From assembly GCF_000633635.1 (NCBI RefSeq), contig NZ_AYPQ01000001.1:62424-126423 (forward strand): a DNA stretch of 64,000 nucleotides, written 5' to 3'. Below the pieces are notes generated by a model that was given only the letters and a program-made list of their open reading frames with translations, searched no databases and had not been told where the DNA came from. A program made the translations under genes and the position numbers. Source of the DNA: Enterococcus crotali. GTDB taxonomy: Bacteria > Bacillota > Bacilli > Lactobacillales > Enterococcaceae. Positions 27,472 through 37,079 of the stretch are shown one piece after another; the stretch's first letter is position 1; the number at the start of each line of letters is the position of its first letter.

Positions 27472-28464
27472 TTATTTCATTTTAACGATAGTCCGACCAA
27501 TATGCGTACCAGATTGTAATTGCTCTAAGCTATTCGATAGATCTATTAAGTCGATTTCATTGGTCAGCTCATGACGGCTTACATTCAAGTCTGTTGCTAA
27601 ACGTTGCCAAATAGCGACACGTTGCTTCATCGGGACATTGACTGAATCAATTCCTAAAAGGTTTGTCCCTCTTAAAATGAAAGGCAAGACTGTGGTGTTT
27701 AATTGAATTCCTGCTGCATTTCCACAAATTGCGATGCTGCCGCCATAACTCAATTGTGATAAAAGGGCAGAAGTTACGTCTCCACCAACAGTATCGATAA
27801 CAAAATCAATTGTTTGTTTAGCTAAAGGTTTAATTTTTTCAGGCAGAAATTCGTCTAGTAATACAACATTGGTTGCGCCAATTTTTTTCAATGAATCAAC
27901 CGCTGATTTTTTGCGGCTCAAGGCTGTAATATTTTGATATCCTAGTTGTTTCAGCATAGCAATCGCTAAACTTCCAACACCGCCAGAGGCTCCTGTAATT
28001 AAAATAGTAGCTGCTTTATTTTGGGATAAACCATGATTTTCAAGCGCTTGAACAGATAAAGCGGCAGTGAAACCTGCAGTACCGAAAACCATTGCATCTC
28101 GAAGACTTAGGGCATTAGGCAATGGTACGATCCAGTCTCCTGGCACACGAGCGAACTCAGCAAAACCACCTGTATGAGAAACACCTAATCCGTAACCAGT
28201 TACTAAAACGTGCTGGCCTTCTTTAAAACGTGGATCTTCACTGGCAATCACCGTTCCACTTAAATCGATACCAGGGATCATTGGATAGTCACGAATGACA
28301 CCACCGTTTTGCTTTATAGCCAATGAATCTTTATAGTTTATCGAAGAGTAGGCAATTTCAATTAGAACGTCTCCTTTAGACAACTCATCTAGGCTTAGCT
28401 TCTCTATAGATGTAGTGACTGATTCATCCACTTTTTTTACCTGAAAACCCGAAAACTCTTTCAT
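27472..28464 (-). CDS. Zinc-free quinone oxidoreductase (YhdH/YhfP family)
   Basis: Medium-chain dehydrogenase/reductase, 330 aa, NADPH-dependent; family members reduce acrylyl-CoA or quinones. GroES-like N-terminal domain with INYKDSLAI and PMIPGIDLSGTV; Rossmann motif ITGASGGVGSLA near residue 155-166; no zinc ligands. Starts ATG after AGGAG. It lies 15 bases upstream of coaB on the same strand, so it may be the first gene of that operon, but no functional link to CoA synthesis is known. Confidence 0.88.
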   Translation of the reverse strand: MKEFSGFQVKKVDESVTTSIEKLSLDELSKGDVLIEIAYSSINYKDSLAIKQNGGVIRDYPMIPGIDLSGTVIASEDPRFKEGQHVLVTGYGLGVSHTGGFAEFARVPGDWIVPLPNALSLRDAMVFGTAGFTAALSVQALENHGLSQNKAATILITGASGGVGSLAIAMLKQLGYQNITALSRKKSAVDSLKKIGATNVVLLDEFLPEKIKPLAKQTIDFVIDTVGGDVTSALLSQLSYGGSIAICGNAAGIQLNTTVLPFILRGTNLLGIDSVNVPMKQRVAIWQRLATDLNVSRHELTNEIDLIDLSNSLEQLQSGTHIGRTIVKMK

Positions 28465-28659
28465 AAATAGTCTCCTTTAAATTTAATTAGTTTTATCGTT
28501 ACTATCATAACATATTCTCTTTTTATCTTTACCAAATTCTTCTTGAACATCTCTTCATAATAGAAGAAAAATAAGTTAAAATAGAAGATGATGTTTTTTA
28601 TTGGACAATAAGAAATAATAATTAGTCATATGTTTATTAAACGGTGAAAGGAATCTAGT

Positions 28660-29181
28660 TTGTTGAAATTTAAAATTGGAATGCGAACATTTAAAACAGG
28701 GTTGAGTGTCTTTTTTTGTATTTTAGTTAGTATTTTATTAAAACGAGAAACGTATGTAGTTGCGGCAATCACAACAGTTTTTACATTGAGGGAAGATATG
28801 GAAAATACAGTGAGATATGGGAAGCATCGTATCATTGGAAACGTGATGGGAGCCTTGATGTCGGTTGTTGTGATTGCTGTTTTCAATTTGTTGGGTAGAA
28901 CAGAATTGGTACAATTGATTTTTATTCCTGTGATTATAACCCTGATGATTGCATTATTGGCAGGGTTAGGTTACCACGAAGGAACAGTTGGTGCGTGTGC
29001 AACTTTGTTGACGATTGTCTTTATGATTCCTGCCAATCGTTCTTATGGTTATGCATTTGCCAGAGTTGTAGATAGCTTTATTGGAATGGGCATTGCTTTA
29101 TTAGTAAATTATTTTATTCCGTTAAAAATTGGTAAAAAAAGAATCGTGCCCCCTGTAGAAAGTGAAGAAGTGTCTGAATAA
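28660..29181 (+). CDS. Aromatic acid exporter / FUSC-like membrane protein
   Basis: 173-aa integral membrane protein of the aromatic acid exporter (ArAE_1, DUF939) family, with about five hydrophobic helices (GLSVFFCILVSILL; ALMSVVVIAVFNLLG; ...). The family core RETYVVAAITTVFTLREDMENTVRYGKHRIIGNVMGA is present. It lacks the cytoplasmic C-terminal half of longer relatives. TTG start after GAAAGGAA. Function in enterococci is unknown. Monocistronic and divergent from the oxidoreductase. Confidence 0.8.
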   Translation: MLKFKIGMRTFKTGLSVFFCILVSILLKRETYVVAAITTVFTLREDMENTVRYGKHRIIGNVMGALMSVVVIAVFNLLGRTELVQLIFIPVIITLMIALLAGLGYHEGTVGACATLLTIVFMIPANRSYGYAFARVVDSFIGMGIALLVNYFIPLKIGKKRIVPPVESEEVSE

Positions 29182-29276
29182 TAGACGCTTTTTTATTTTG
29201 TTAAAATACGTCGATCAGTGCTAGTATAAAAGTATGAGATGTAACTAAAAAAAATAAATTTTATTGCTAAAATTTG

Positions 29277-29304
29277 TTGCTATTTTTTGAAAAATTTGTA
29301 TACT
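29277..29304 (+). promoter_or_regulatory. Promoter of the XRE/cupin regulator
   Basis: TTGCTA, 16-bp spacer, TATACT; about 75 bases before the start codon. Confidence 0.55.
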
Positions 29305-29383
29305 AGAAAAGGTAAAATTAAACTTCTAGTTTAGTATGAGCAAACTTTTATATGTTTTTTATAGATTGAAATGGGGTGGTCAG

Positions 29384-29926
29384 ATGGAAATTGGTGAGAA
29401 GTTGCGGAATTTACGTGTACAAAAGAACTTAACACAAGAAGAATTAGGCGAGCGAACTGATTTAACAAAAGGGTATATTTCTCAGTTGGAGCGCGATTTG
29501 AGCTCCCCTTCAATGGAAACATTTTTTAATATTTTAGAAGTGTTGGGTATTACACCAGAACAATTTTTTAGTGAGGGAACATCAGAGCAAAAAATTGTTT
29601 ATAAAGATGAAGATAGTACACTTTATTATGATGAAGAGAATGGCTATGAATTAAAATGGTTGATTCCTGAATCAAATGAAAAGGAAATGGAACCGATTGT
29701 TTTGACCTTTGATAAAAATGGTCAGTATAAGACTTTTGAGCCCTCACTATCTGAAACGTTCATCTTTGTGATCGATGGATCTGTCTCATTGATATTAGGT
29801 GAAATGACTTACTCTGCCAAAAAAGGAGAAGCAATGTATTACCAAGCGACAGAACGTCATCAGCTGATCAATCATTCAAAAGGAAAAAGTCGAGTGCTGA
29901 TCGTAGCGACAGAGTCATATTTATAA
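29384..29926 (+). CDS. XRE-cupin transcriptional regulator of the pot operon
   Basis: 180 aa: N-terminal helix-turn-helix (LRNLRVQKNLTQEELGERTDLTKGYISQLERDLSSPS, residues ~7-43) and a C-terminal cupin beta-barrel (about 105-175, ETFIFVIDGSVSLILGEM...AMYYQATERHQLIN). This arrangement matches PuuR-like regulators, in which the cupin senses a small ligand. It sits 140 bases before potA in the same direction, the usual place for the polyamine-uptake regulator in Firmicutes. ATG 29384 is chosen because GGGGTGG precedes it; the upstream open frame has no ribosome site. Confidence 0.88.
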   Translation: MEIGEKLRNLRVQKNLTQEELGERTDLTKGYISQLERDLSSPSMETFFNILEVLGITPEQFFSEGTSEQKIVYKDEDSTLYYDEENGYELKWLIPESNEKEMEPIVLTFDKNGQYKTFEPSLSETFIFVIDGSVSLILGEMTYSAKKGEAMYYQATERHQLINHSKGKSRVLIVATESYL

Positions 29927-30063
29927 TGGTTGGTGTTCTGAGCTAGCTCTTTGGAAAAAAGATAAATTATAAATGAGTTAAAAAGTACGTTAGTTATATT
30001 TTCCTATTCTTCAAACAGAGCCGAATAAGCTCAGTACAATTTTAATAGAGGAGGTATCAGTGG

Positions 30064-31149
30064 GTGAAGAAAAATATTATTACGTTTGAGAACGTTGTGA
30101 AACAATATGAAGATGAAAAAGTACTAAAGAATGTTAGTTTTGAAATTGAGCAAGGAAAGTTTTATACATTGCTGGGTCCTTCAGGATGTGGAAAAACAAC
30201 GATTTTGCGCATTTTAGCGGGATTTGCAGATGCGACAGAAGGGGATATTTACTTTGATGGACAGCGAATCAATGATATTCCGGCCAATAAACGTCAAGTG
30301 AATACTGTGTTTCAAGATTATGCGTTGTTTCCTCATATGAATGTGTTTGATAATGTAGCATTTGGGTTGAAAATCAAAAAAATTCAAAAGAAAGAAATTG
30401 AAAAAAAAGTCAAAGATGCTTTGCGGATGGTTCAGTTACCGGGCTATGAAACGCGAGAAATCAGTGAGATGTCTGGTGGTCAGCGTCAACGTGTAGCAAT
30501 TGCTCGAGCAATCGTCAATGAACCAAAAGTATTGCTGTTAGACGAGCCTTTATCTGCATTGGATTTGAAGTTGCGAACAGATATGCAGTATGAATTACGT
30601 GAATTGCAGCAACGTTTAGGCATTACATTTATTTTTGTCACACATGATCAAGAAGAGGCTTTAGCGATGAGTGATGAAATTTTTGTTATGAACAAAGGAC
30701 ACATCGTGCAAAGTGGGACGCCTGTAGATATTTATGATGAACCAATCAATCATTTTGTGGCTGATTTTGTGGGTGAAAGTAACATTGTCAATGGCACGAT
30801 GATCGAAGATAATTTAGTTGAATTTGTTGGAAAACGTTTTGAATGTGTGGATGGCGGGATGCGTCAGGCAGAACCTGTTGAAATCATGTTGCGTCCTGAA
30901 GATTTGACGATCACAACAGCGGATAAAGGGAAATTAGTTGTTACGGTGGATACACAATTATTCCGCGGCGTGCACTATGAAATCATCTGTCATGATGAGG
31001 ATCACAATGAGTGGATGGTTCATTCAACTAGAAAAGCAACAGAAGGTGCTAAAGTTGGTCTATTTTTTGAACCAGAGGATATTCATGTTATGCGTTTCAA
31101 TGAGTCAGAAGAGGACTTTGATGCTCGTTTAGAAAGCTACGAGGAATAG
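30064..31149 (+). CDS. potA: Spermidine/putrescine ABC transporter ATPase
   Basis: ATPase of the PotABCD polyamine importer. 361 aa: Walker [10 protein letters not shown] near residue 38-46, signature [14 protein letters not shown] near 138-151, Walker [12 protein letters not shown], and a C-terminal TOBE-type domain (about 280-350, [10 protein letters not shown]). GTG start after GAGGAGGT. potB starts 12 bases downstream, and potB-potC-potD overlap by 4 bases each, so one transcript is certain. Confidence 0.96.
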   Translation: MKKNIITFENVVKQYEDEKVLKNVSFEIEQGKFYTLLGPSGCGKTTILRILAGFADATEGDIYFDGQRINDIPANKRQVNTVFQDYALFPHMNVFDNVAFGLKIKKIQKKEIEKKVKDALRMVQLPGYETREISEMSGGQRQRVAIARAIVNEPKVLLLDEPLSALDLKLRTDMQYELRELQQRLGITFIFVTHDQEEALAMSDEIFVMNKGHIVQSGTPVDIYDEPINHFVADFVGESNIVNGTMIEDNLVEFVGKRFECVDGGMRQAEPVEIMLRPEDLTITTADKGKLVVTVDTQLFRGVHYEIICHDEDHNEWMVHSTRKATEGAKVGLFFEPEDIHVMRFNESEEDFDARLESYEE

Positions 31150-31160
31150 GAGGAATAATA

Positions 31161-31970
31161 ATGAAAACAATGCGTCGGATTTATTCGATTCCTTATATGA
31201 TGTGGCTGTTATTGTTTGTGATTGCGCCAGTTTTGATGATTGTTTATCAGTCATTTTTTGATATGAACGGACAGTTTACTTTAGACAACTACCAAACATA
31301 CTTTACTTCTGGCACTTATTTGAGCATGACGTTGAATTCGGTTTGGTATGCGTTTTTGATCACGTTGTTTACGTTTTTGATCAGTTATCCGACAGCCTAC
31401 TTTCTAACAAAGTTAAAGCATAAGCAATTATGGTTGATGTTGGTGATTTTACCGACATGGGTGAATCTCTTACTGAAAGCTTATGCCTTTATCGGAATTT
31501 TTAGTATACATGGCAATGTAAATCAGTTTTTAAGTTTTCTTGGAATCGGTCCACATCAAATTTTATTTACGGATTTTAGTTTTTTATTTGTCGCAACATA
31601 TATTGAAATTCCTTTTATGATTTTGCCGATTTTTAACGCTTTAGAGGAACTAAATCCTTCTTTGATCAGTGCTAGTCGTGATCTTGGTGCTAATAGTGTT
31701 GAAACGTTTCAGCGTGTGATTTTTCCACTATCACTGAATGGCGTGAAAAGTGGTGTTCAAGCGGTCTTTATTCCATCACTATCATTATTCATGTTGACTC
31801 GTTTGATTGGTGGAAATCGAGTGATTACACTTGGAACTGCCATCGAAGAGCATTTTATGGTAACACAAAATTGGGGCATGGGTTCAACGATCGGTGTGAT
31901 TTTGATCGTTGCGATGTTTATCGTGATGCTATTGACAGGTGAGAAGAAGAAAAAGGGGCGGGTGAAATGA
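31161..31970 (+). CDS. potB: Spermidine/putrescine ABC transporter permease PotB
   Basis: Inner-membrane permease, 269 aa, six predicted helices, with the EAA-type loop that contacts PotA (LISASRDLGANSVETFQRVIFPLS, near residue 175-198). Its stop overlaps the potC start (ATGA), implying translational coupling. Confidence 0.95.
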   Translation: MKTMRRIYSIPYMMWLLLFVIAPVLMIVYQSFFDMNGQFTLDNYQTYFTSGTYLSMTLNSVWYAFLITLFTFLISYPTAYFLTKLKHKQLWLMLVILPTWVNLLLKAYAFIGIFSIHGNVNQFLSFLGIGPHQILFTDFSFLFVATYIEIPFMILPIFNALEELNPSLISASRDLGANSVETFQRVIFPLSLNGVKSGVQAVFIPSLSLFMLTRLIGGNRVITLGTAIEEHFMVTQNWGMGSTIGVILIVAMFIVMLLTGEKKKKGRVK

Positions 31971-32803
31971 CAAAGAAAAAATTTAAATGGTCTTATGTAT
32001 ATCTGATCATCGTTTTTGCTTTATTGTATGCGCCGATTTTTTATCTGATTTTCTACTCGTTCAATGATACAGATACAATGAATAAATTTACGGGCTTCAC
32101 TCTTGCAAATTATACAGCAGTCTTTGAAGATACGCGCCTATTGATCATCGTGTTGAATACGTTTTTGTTAGCTTTTTTGTCGGCTTTGCTAGCTACGATC
32201 ATCGGAACATTTGGTGCAATGGGAATCTATTATACTAGACGTAGAAAAACTAGGACCACTTTAATGAGTTTTAACAATATTTTGCTTGTCTCTCCAGATG
32301 TTATTATCGGTGCTAGCTTTTTGATATTTTTTACAGCGGTCGGTTTTATTAGCTTAGGATTTACTAGTGTGTTATTGTCTCATATTGCCTTTAGTATTCC
32401 GATCGTTGTGTTGATGGTACTACCGAAATTGCAGGAAATGAATGACTCAATGGTAGATGCAGCTCGTGATCTTGGAGCTAATAATGTACAAGTGATCAAA
32501 AATATTATCTTGCCGTTTTTATCACCAGGCATTATCGCAGGCTATTTCATGGCATTCACATACTCGCTAGATGATTTTGCTGTCACCTTTTTCGTGACAG
32601 GTAATGGATTCTCAACACTTTCAGTTGAAATCTATTCCAGAGCTAGACAAGGAATCAGTTTAGAAATCAATGCTTTAAGTGCCCTAGTCTTTATTTTTTC
32701 TATGATTTTAGTCATCGGCTACTATTTTATCAGCCAAGATAATACGTCGAAACGGATGAAAAAATTGCGTCGTGAACAAAGTGAGGTGGCGAATCTTAAA
32801 TGA
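31967..32803 (+). CDS. potC: Spermidine/putrescine ABC transporter permease PotC
   Basis: Second permease, 278 aa, six helices, with the EAA loop MVDAARDLGANNVQVIKNIILPFL near residue 164-187. It starts with ATG overlapping the potB stop and ends overlapping potD. The C-terminus is basic (KRMKKLRREQ). Confidence 0.95.
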   Translation: MTKKKFKWSYVYLIIVFALLYAPIFYLIFYSFNDTDTMNKFTGFTLANYTAVFEDTRLLIIVLNTFLLAFLSALLATIIGTFGAMGIYYTRRRKTRTTLMSFNNILLVSPDVIIGASFLIFFTAVGFISLGFTSVLLSHIAFSIPIVVLMVLPKLQEMNDSMVDAARDLGANNVQVIKNIILPFLSPGIIAGYFMAFTYSLDDFAVTFFVTGNGFSTLSVEIYSRARQGISLEINALSALVFIFSMILVIGYYFISQDNTSKRMKKLRREQSEVANLK

Positions 32804-33873
32804 AAAAACTACAATCTTTGCTTATTGGTATTTTAGCGATCATTCTGATTTTATTTTTCGGGGTTCATCAATTAGAAAAAGCTAGCGGAATGGCTGGTGC
32901 TGATACCTTGACGATTTACAATTGGGGTGATTATATCGATCCTGATTTATTACGTAAATTTGAAAAAGAATCAGGCTATAAGGTCAATTATGAAACCTTT
33001 GACTCAAATGAAGCGATGTTCACTAAAATTCAGCAAGGTGGAACGGCCTATGATATTACGATTCCGTCTGAATATATGATCCAAAAAATGATGAAAGAAA
33101 AAATGCTATTACCAATCGATCACTCTAAATTAAAAGGTCTGGAAAATATTGATGAACGATTTTTGAATCTTGATTTTGATCCGCAAAATAACTATTCGGT
33201 TCCTTATTTTTGGGGAACATTAGGGATCATTTACAATGATAAATTTGTTGAGGAAGGTCAAATTCAGCATTGGGATGATTTATGGAAACCCGAATTAAAA
33301 GATAATGTGATGTTGATCGATGGGGCTCGTGAAGTAATGGGCCTTTCACTGAATAGCTTAGGTTATTCTTTAAACAGTAAAAACAATCAAGAACTACGTG
33401 AAGCAACGGATAAGCTAAACAAGCTTACTACAAATGTCAAAGCAATCGTTGCTGACGAAATAAAAATGTATATGATCAACGAAGAGAGTGCGGTAGCTGT
33501 TACATTTTCTGGTGAAGCCTCTGAGATGCTGGATAACAATGAGCACCTACATTATGTGATTCCATCAGAAGGATCGAATCTATGGTTTGATAATATTGTG
33601 ATTCCTAAGACTGCGAAAAATATCAAAGGCTCTTACGAATTTATCAATTTTATGTTACGACCTGAAAATGCTGCTCAAAATGCAGAGTATATAGGGTATT
33701 CGACACCAAATAAAGTAGCCAAAAAGTTATTACCTAAGGAAATTTCTAGTGACGAACAGTTTTATCCAAGTGATGAAGTGATTAAGCATTTAGAAGTTTA
33801 TGAAGATTTAGGGGCGAAATATTTGGGGATTTATAATGATTTGTTTTTAGAGTTTAAGATGTATCGTAAGTGA
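32800..33873 (+). CDS. potD: Spermidine/putrescine-binding protein PotD
   Basis: Extracellular solute-binding protein, 357 aa. An N-terminal hydrophobic stretch (LLIGILAIILILFFGVHQLE, residues 6-25) lacks a lipobox cysteine, so it is probably membrane-anchored by an uncleaved or normally cleaved signal segment rather than being a lipoprotein. Polyamine-site features: LTIYNWGDYIDPDLL, YDITIPSEYMI, NNYSVPYFWGTLGIIYN. Last gene of potABCD. Confidence 0.95.
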   Translation: MKKLQSLLIGILAIILILFFGVHQLEKASGMAGADTLTIYNWGDYIDPDLLRKFEKESGYKVNYETFDSNEAMFTKIQQGGTAYDITIPSEYMIQKMMKEKMLLPIDHSKLKGLENIDERFLNLDFDPQNNYSVPYFWGTLGIIYNDKFVEEGQIQHWDDLWKPELKDNVMLIDGAREVMGLSLNSLGYSLNSKNNQELREATDKLNKLTTNVKAIVADEIKMYMINEESAVAVTFSGEASEMLDNNEHLHYVIPSEGSNLWFDNIVIPKTAKNIKGSYEFINFMLRPENAAQNAEYIGYSTPNKVAKKLLPKEISSDEQFYPSDEVIKHLEVYEDLGAKYLGIYNDLFLEFKMYRK

Positions 33874-33884
33874 TTGGAGTACCT

Positions 33885-33990
33885 AGTAAAAACACCATAA
33901 GTCAACAAATATTCAGGAGAATAAGCTAGTGTTTTTACTGTTAGTTTTCCAAAATTCTATCAAAAGCGACGAAATTGTCGCTTTTTTTTG
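33885..33990 (+). terminator. Terminator region after potD
   Basis: A first hairpin pairs AGTAAAAACAC with GTGTTTTTACT (about 33888-33940). A second, at 33963-33990, pairs AAAAGCGAC with GTCGCTTTT and runs into Ts; the second is the canonical terminator. 33991-34256 holds no gene. Confidence 0.75.
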
Positions 33991-34256
33991 TTTAAATGAA
34001 GCGTTTATTTATATAGAACAATACACTTGAGTAGTGGGTGAAGGAATTGAATTTGAAAAACTGTATAGTGGAGAAGAGATAAAAGAGAATAGACTTTAAT
34101 GTGTCTTTCAGTTTAATTCTCAAACTGCTAGAATCGGCTAATTAAGTACAACATTGTATTACCTTATTTTATATATCTTAAATTTGTCTATAGACTTTCT
34201 TTTTTATTCAAATTTTTGCTACAATATTAAATATATTCATGACAAGGAGGATTACT

Positions 34257-34817
34257 ATGAGTAAAAATTATTTTAAGATGCAGATTGAGGATAATCTATG
34301 TCTTGTTTATCCTGAAATAAGAATGGCAAAAGAGTTATTCGAGTTAATCGATTCCGACAGAAAACATCTACGACAATTTTTGGATTTCGTAGATGGAACT
34401 ATTGATTATACAAATCAAGAAGACTATTTCAAGATGAAATTGGAAGGTATTTCTAAGCAAACAGATGCTTTATTTTTTATAGCAGTAGACGATAAACTAA
34501 TTGGATGCGCCGATTTTCATGGAATAAATTTAACTAACCGGCAAGCAGAGATTGGCTATTGGATTCATTCAAAATATAAAAATCAAGGAATTACCTCTAA
34601 AGTAGTCAAAAAATTATGTGAATATGCTTTTGAAAGTTTAGAACTAAATCGATTAACTATCGTAGCTGATATTGAAAATGTACCAAGTAATAAAGTAGCG
34701 TTAAAAAATGGCTTCACCCTTGTAGGAACCCAAAAAGAAGAAAGACTCATGTATGATAAACTTAGAGATATGAATCACTATTACTTGTTGAAAAGAGACT
34801 TTCTTAATAATCAATAG
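34257..34817 (+). CDS. GNAT acetyltransferase (RimL/RimJ-like)
   Basis: 186-aa acetyl-CoA-dependent N-acetyltransferase. Acetyl-CoA loop region IGYWIHSKYKNQGITSKVVK (residues ~102-121), then LNRLTIVADIENVPSNKVALKNGFTLVG, characteristic of ribosomal-protein Ala acetyltransferase relatives. The acceptor is unknown. ATG 34257 follows AAGGAGG; the in-frame upstream codon lies in that site. A lone gene in an otherwise degraded stretch. Confidence 0.85.
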   Translation: MSKNYFKMQIEDNLCLVYPEIRMAKELFELIDSDRKHLRQFLDFVDGTIDYTNQEDYFKMKLEGISKQTDALFFIAVDDKLIGCADFHGINLTNRQAEIGYWIHSKYKNQGITSKVVKKLCEYAFESLELNRLTIVADIENVPSNKVALKNGFTLVGTQKEERLMYDKLRDMNHYYLLKRDFLNNQ

Positions 34818-35184
34818 TTAGTAGCTTAAGGTATCATTGAAAAAGAGAAAATCAAGCTGGAAACCTCGCTATTAAAAAAACTGACAAAAGAAGTGAGGCA
34901 AGAAGGAATAACCTATGATATTGATTTTATTAAAGAGGTTTACTGAGCTTTTTTAAGAACTGAAAAATCGAAATGCTGGCTCTTTAAATCAAGAATACCC
35001 AATGTTTAATTTTAGTAAGTAGGATTTACTGTATAAATAAGAGTTTTCCTCTATAGTCACCATAAATTGTCAACTTTGTGCCCAAATAATGAATTTTTGA
35101 GGAAAGTTTATTACTTTTTGAGTTAAGTAGAAGATTTTAGCTGCTACGTATGGTAAAATAAGTTCAACTTATAGAAGGTTAAAT
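34818..35184. other. Intergenic stretch with a gene remnant
   Basis: An open frame at about 34839-34946 reads IEKEKIKLETSLLKKLTKEV and RQEGITYDIDFIKEVY before a stop, but has no start codon or ribosome site, so it looks like the tail of a lost gene. The rest has no coding signal. TGGTAAAAT at 35151-35159 is an extended -10 that could serve the small ORF after it. Confidence 0.35.
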
Positions 35185-35361
35185 GTGATTTTTAGAGATA
35201 TGAGGCAGGTGGATATATGGAGAAAACTCAAAAGAAATCCAGAGTCAATAAGGGATTCATGGTACTCCTATGCTCAGGATGCTTTACTGATTGGAATTGA
35301 TGAAAGTCAGTGTTTTAAAAATGATGACAAGGTTGCCTTAATGCTTAAGATCCAAAAGTAA
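35185..35361 (+). CDS. Small hypothetical protein (58 aa)
   Basis: GTG start with GAAGGTT just before it and an extended -10 (TGGTAAAAT) about 30 bases upstream. The product begins MIFRDMRQVDIWRKLKRNPE and ends KNDDKVALMLKIQK; soluble, charged, with WYSYAQDALLIGIDES in the middle. No family recognised. It may be a real small protein or the end of a degraded one. It lies just before the peptidoglycan hydrolase gene. Confidence 0.35.
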   Translation: MIFRDMRQVDIWRKLKRNPESIRDSWYSYAQDALLIGIDESQCFKNDDKVALMLKIQK

Positions 35362-35446
35362 AAGGGGATCAGCCTGAAAAATGAGTGAAAGATTCTAAAA
35401 ATCCAGTATTAGAGTCTTTAATTACGTGTGAGAGGAATTAAAATGA

Positions 35447-36757
35447 ATGAAGCGAAAACTTTTATCACTCCAGATGATTTGCGTGCTACTTGGTGTTAAT
35501 TTTGTACCAGTAATTAGTTATGCAGACGAATTAACTCAGTCGGATTCAGAGGTTGTCGAAGAAACGCCAACAGAATCAACTGAAAATTCGTCGACTGAAG
35601 AGACGCCAACAACGACAGATTCATCCTCTTCTGAAGTAGAAACTGGTACAACAGAAACAACCGATACCAGTACAGGATCTTCAGAAGAACCACAACCTCC
35701 TGCAAATAGTCATGAGGAAGTGCCAGTAGCGCCACAGCCAAGTGCGCCAGTTGATGAAACAGCACCAGAACAGCCTGTTCAGCCAACGAGCGATCACGCA
35801 CCTACTGAAGCGCAATTGGATCAAAATATCAAGGTTGTAAAAAATGAACCAACAGAAACATTTATTCGCCGAATTGGTGAAAAAGCGCGTGCTGTAGGTC
35901 AAAAAAATGATTTATATGCGTCTGTTATGATTGCCCAAGCGATTTTAGAGACCGGCTCGGGTAATAGTGATTTAAGCCAACAACCCTATCATAATCTATT
36001 TGGAATCAAGGGTGAGTATAAAGGCGAGAAGGTTGTCTTCTCTACACAAGAAGATGACGGTTCAGGCAATTGGTACACGATTGATGCTGCTTTTAAAAAA
36101 TACCCTGGCTACAAAGAATCATTTGAGGATTACGCTAAGTTGATGAAAGAAGGTATTGATTCAAACAAAGCGATCTATTCAGGTACTTGGAAAGAAAATG
36201 CTGTTAGCTATCGCGAAGCGACAAAAGCTTTAACAGGCGTATATGCAACGGATACTAGCTATGACCAAAAACTGAATGCATTTATCGAAGAATATGATTT
36301 AACAGAATATGATAAGGAAAAACCTTCTACATCAACAAGTGGAATCATTGTTTCTGATAGCCACCCTGATAGTGATTTCAAAGACTATTCTGGAGAAACT
36401 TATTCTGGTTCAGAAGCGTATGCAGCAGGAAACTGTACGCAATATGTTTATAATCGTATCGTTCAACTAGATGGTTATGTTGAAACAACGATGGGTAATG
36501 GAATGGACTGGGGCACAACAGGTAAAGCCAATGGCTATGAAGTAACAAGTAAGCCAAAAGCAGGAACAGCTGTCAGCTTCCAACCAACCGTTGCTGGAGC
36601 GGATGGAACGTATGGACATGTAGCGTTTGTTGAACATGTTTATGATGATGGGTCTATTCTAATTTCAGAAATGAATGTTGCTGGTTTAGGTATGGTTTCA
36701 TTTAGAGTAATCGATAAAGATACAGCGAATACTTTAGCATATGTAACTCCTAAATAA
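35447..36757 (+). CDS. Secreted peptidoglycan hydrolase, glucosaminidase plus CHAP
   Basis: 436 aa. Signal peptide residues 1-26 (cleavage near SYA-DE); Ser/Thr/Glu/Pro-rich spacer to about 120; GH73 glucosaminidase domain about 130-285 (ASVMIAQAILETGSGNSDLS carries the catalytic Glu; HNLFGIKG); CHAP amidase/endopeptidase domain about 330-436 with catalytic Cys in AAGNCTQYVYNR and His in YGHVAFVEHV. Two hydrolase activities in one chain suggest a role in cell separation or remodelling. ATG 35447 gives the signal peptide; ATG 35443 is out of frame. Own terminator. Confidence 0.92.
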   Translation: MKRKLLSLQMICVLLGVNFVPVISYADELTQSDSEVVEETPTESTENSSTEETPTTTDSSSSEVETGTTETTDTSTGSSEEPQPPANSHEEVPVAPQPSAPVDETAPEQPVQPTSDHAPTEAQLDQNIKVVKNEPTETFIRRIGEKARAVGQKNDLYASVMIAQAILETGSGNSDLSQQPYHNLFGIKGEYKGEKVVFSTQEDDGSGNWYTIDAAFKKYPGYKESFEDYAKLMKEGIDSNKAIYSGTWKENAVSYREATKALTGVYATDTSYDQKLNAFIEEYDLTEYDKEKPSTSTSGIIVSDSHPDSDFKDYSGETYSGSEAYAAGNCTQYVYNRIVQLDGYVETTMGNGMDWGTTGKANGYEVTSKPKAGTAVSFQPTVAGADGTYGHVAFVEHVYDDGSILISEMNVAGLGMVSFRVIDKDTANTLAYVTPK

Positions 36758-36764
36758 AAAAGAT

Positions 36765-36818
36765 AAGTCAATGATACTGTTGAACCTAGCCGTTCAACAA
36801 TGTCATTGACTTTTTTTA
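36765..36818 (+). terminator. Terminator of the peptidoglycan hydrolase gene
   Basis: AAGTCAATGA..TGTTGAAC pairs with GTTCAACA..TCATTGACTT around a 6-base loop, with a T-run. Confidence 0.88.
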
Positions 36819-36977
36819 TTTAAGGTCTATTTACTCTTTCTTAATGATTCTATAGAAAACCTAAATGATTTAGGCATAGTTTCTTCAAATCTTCCCGTTA
36901 TTATTAACTCATACCCAATAACAAACCCAAACAAAACACTTTTTCATTTTTACTCCTCAAGTAAAAAGAACTCCTTG

Positions 36978-37009
36978 CCACCGCCTACCCAGCGGTGGTT
37001 ATTTTTTTA
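36978..37009 (+). terminator. Stand-alone terminator, possible small RNA end
   Basis: Perfect stem CCACCGC/GCGGTGG with loop CTACCCA and TTATTTTTTTAT after it. No plus-strand gene precedes it (36819-36977), so it may end a short RNA. On the minus strand a GAGGAG site and ATG encode only 12 residues (MKKCFVWVCYWV). Confidence 0.5.
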
Positions 37010-37079
37010 TGATAAGTAAGGACAATTGCTGGTAATATGCAAGTGTTTTACAAAATAATAAAAGGAGTGCTTGCCACGA

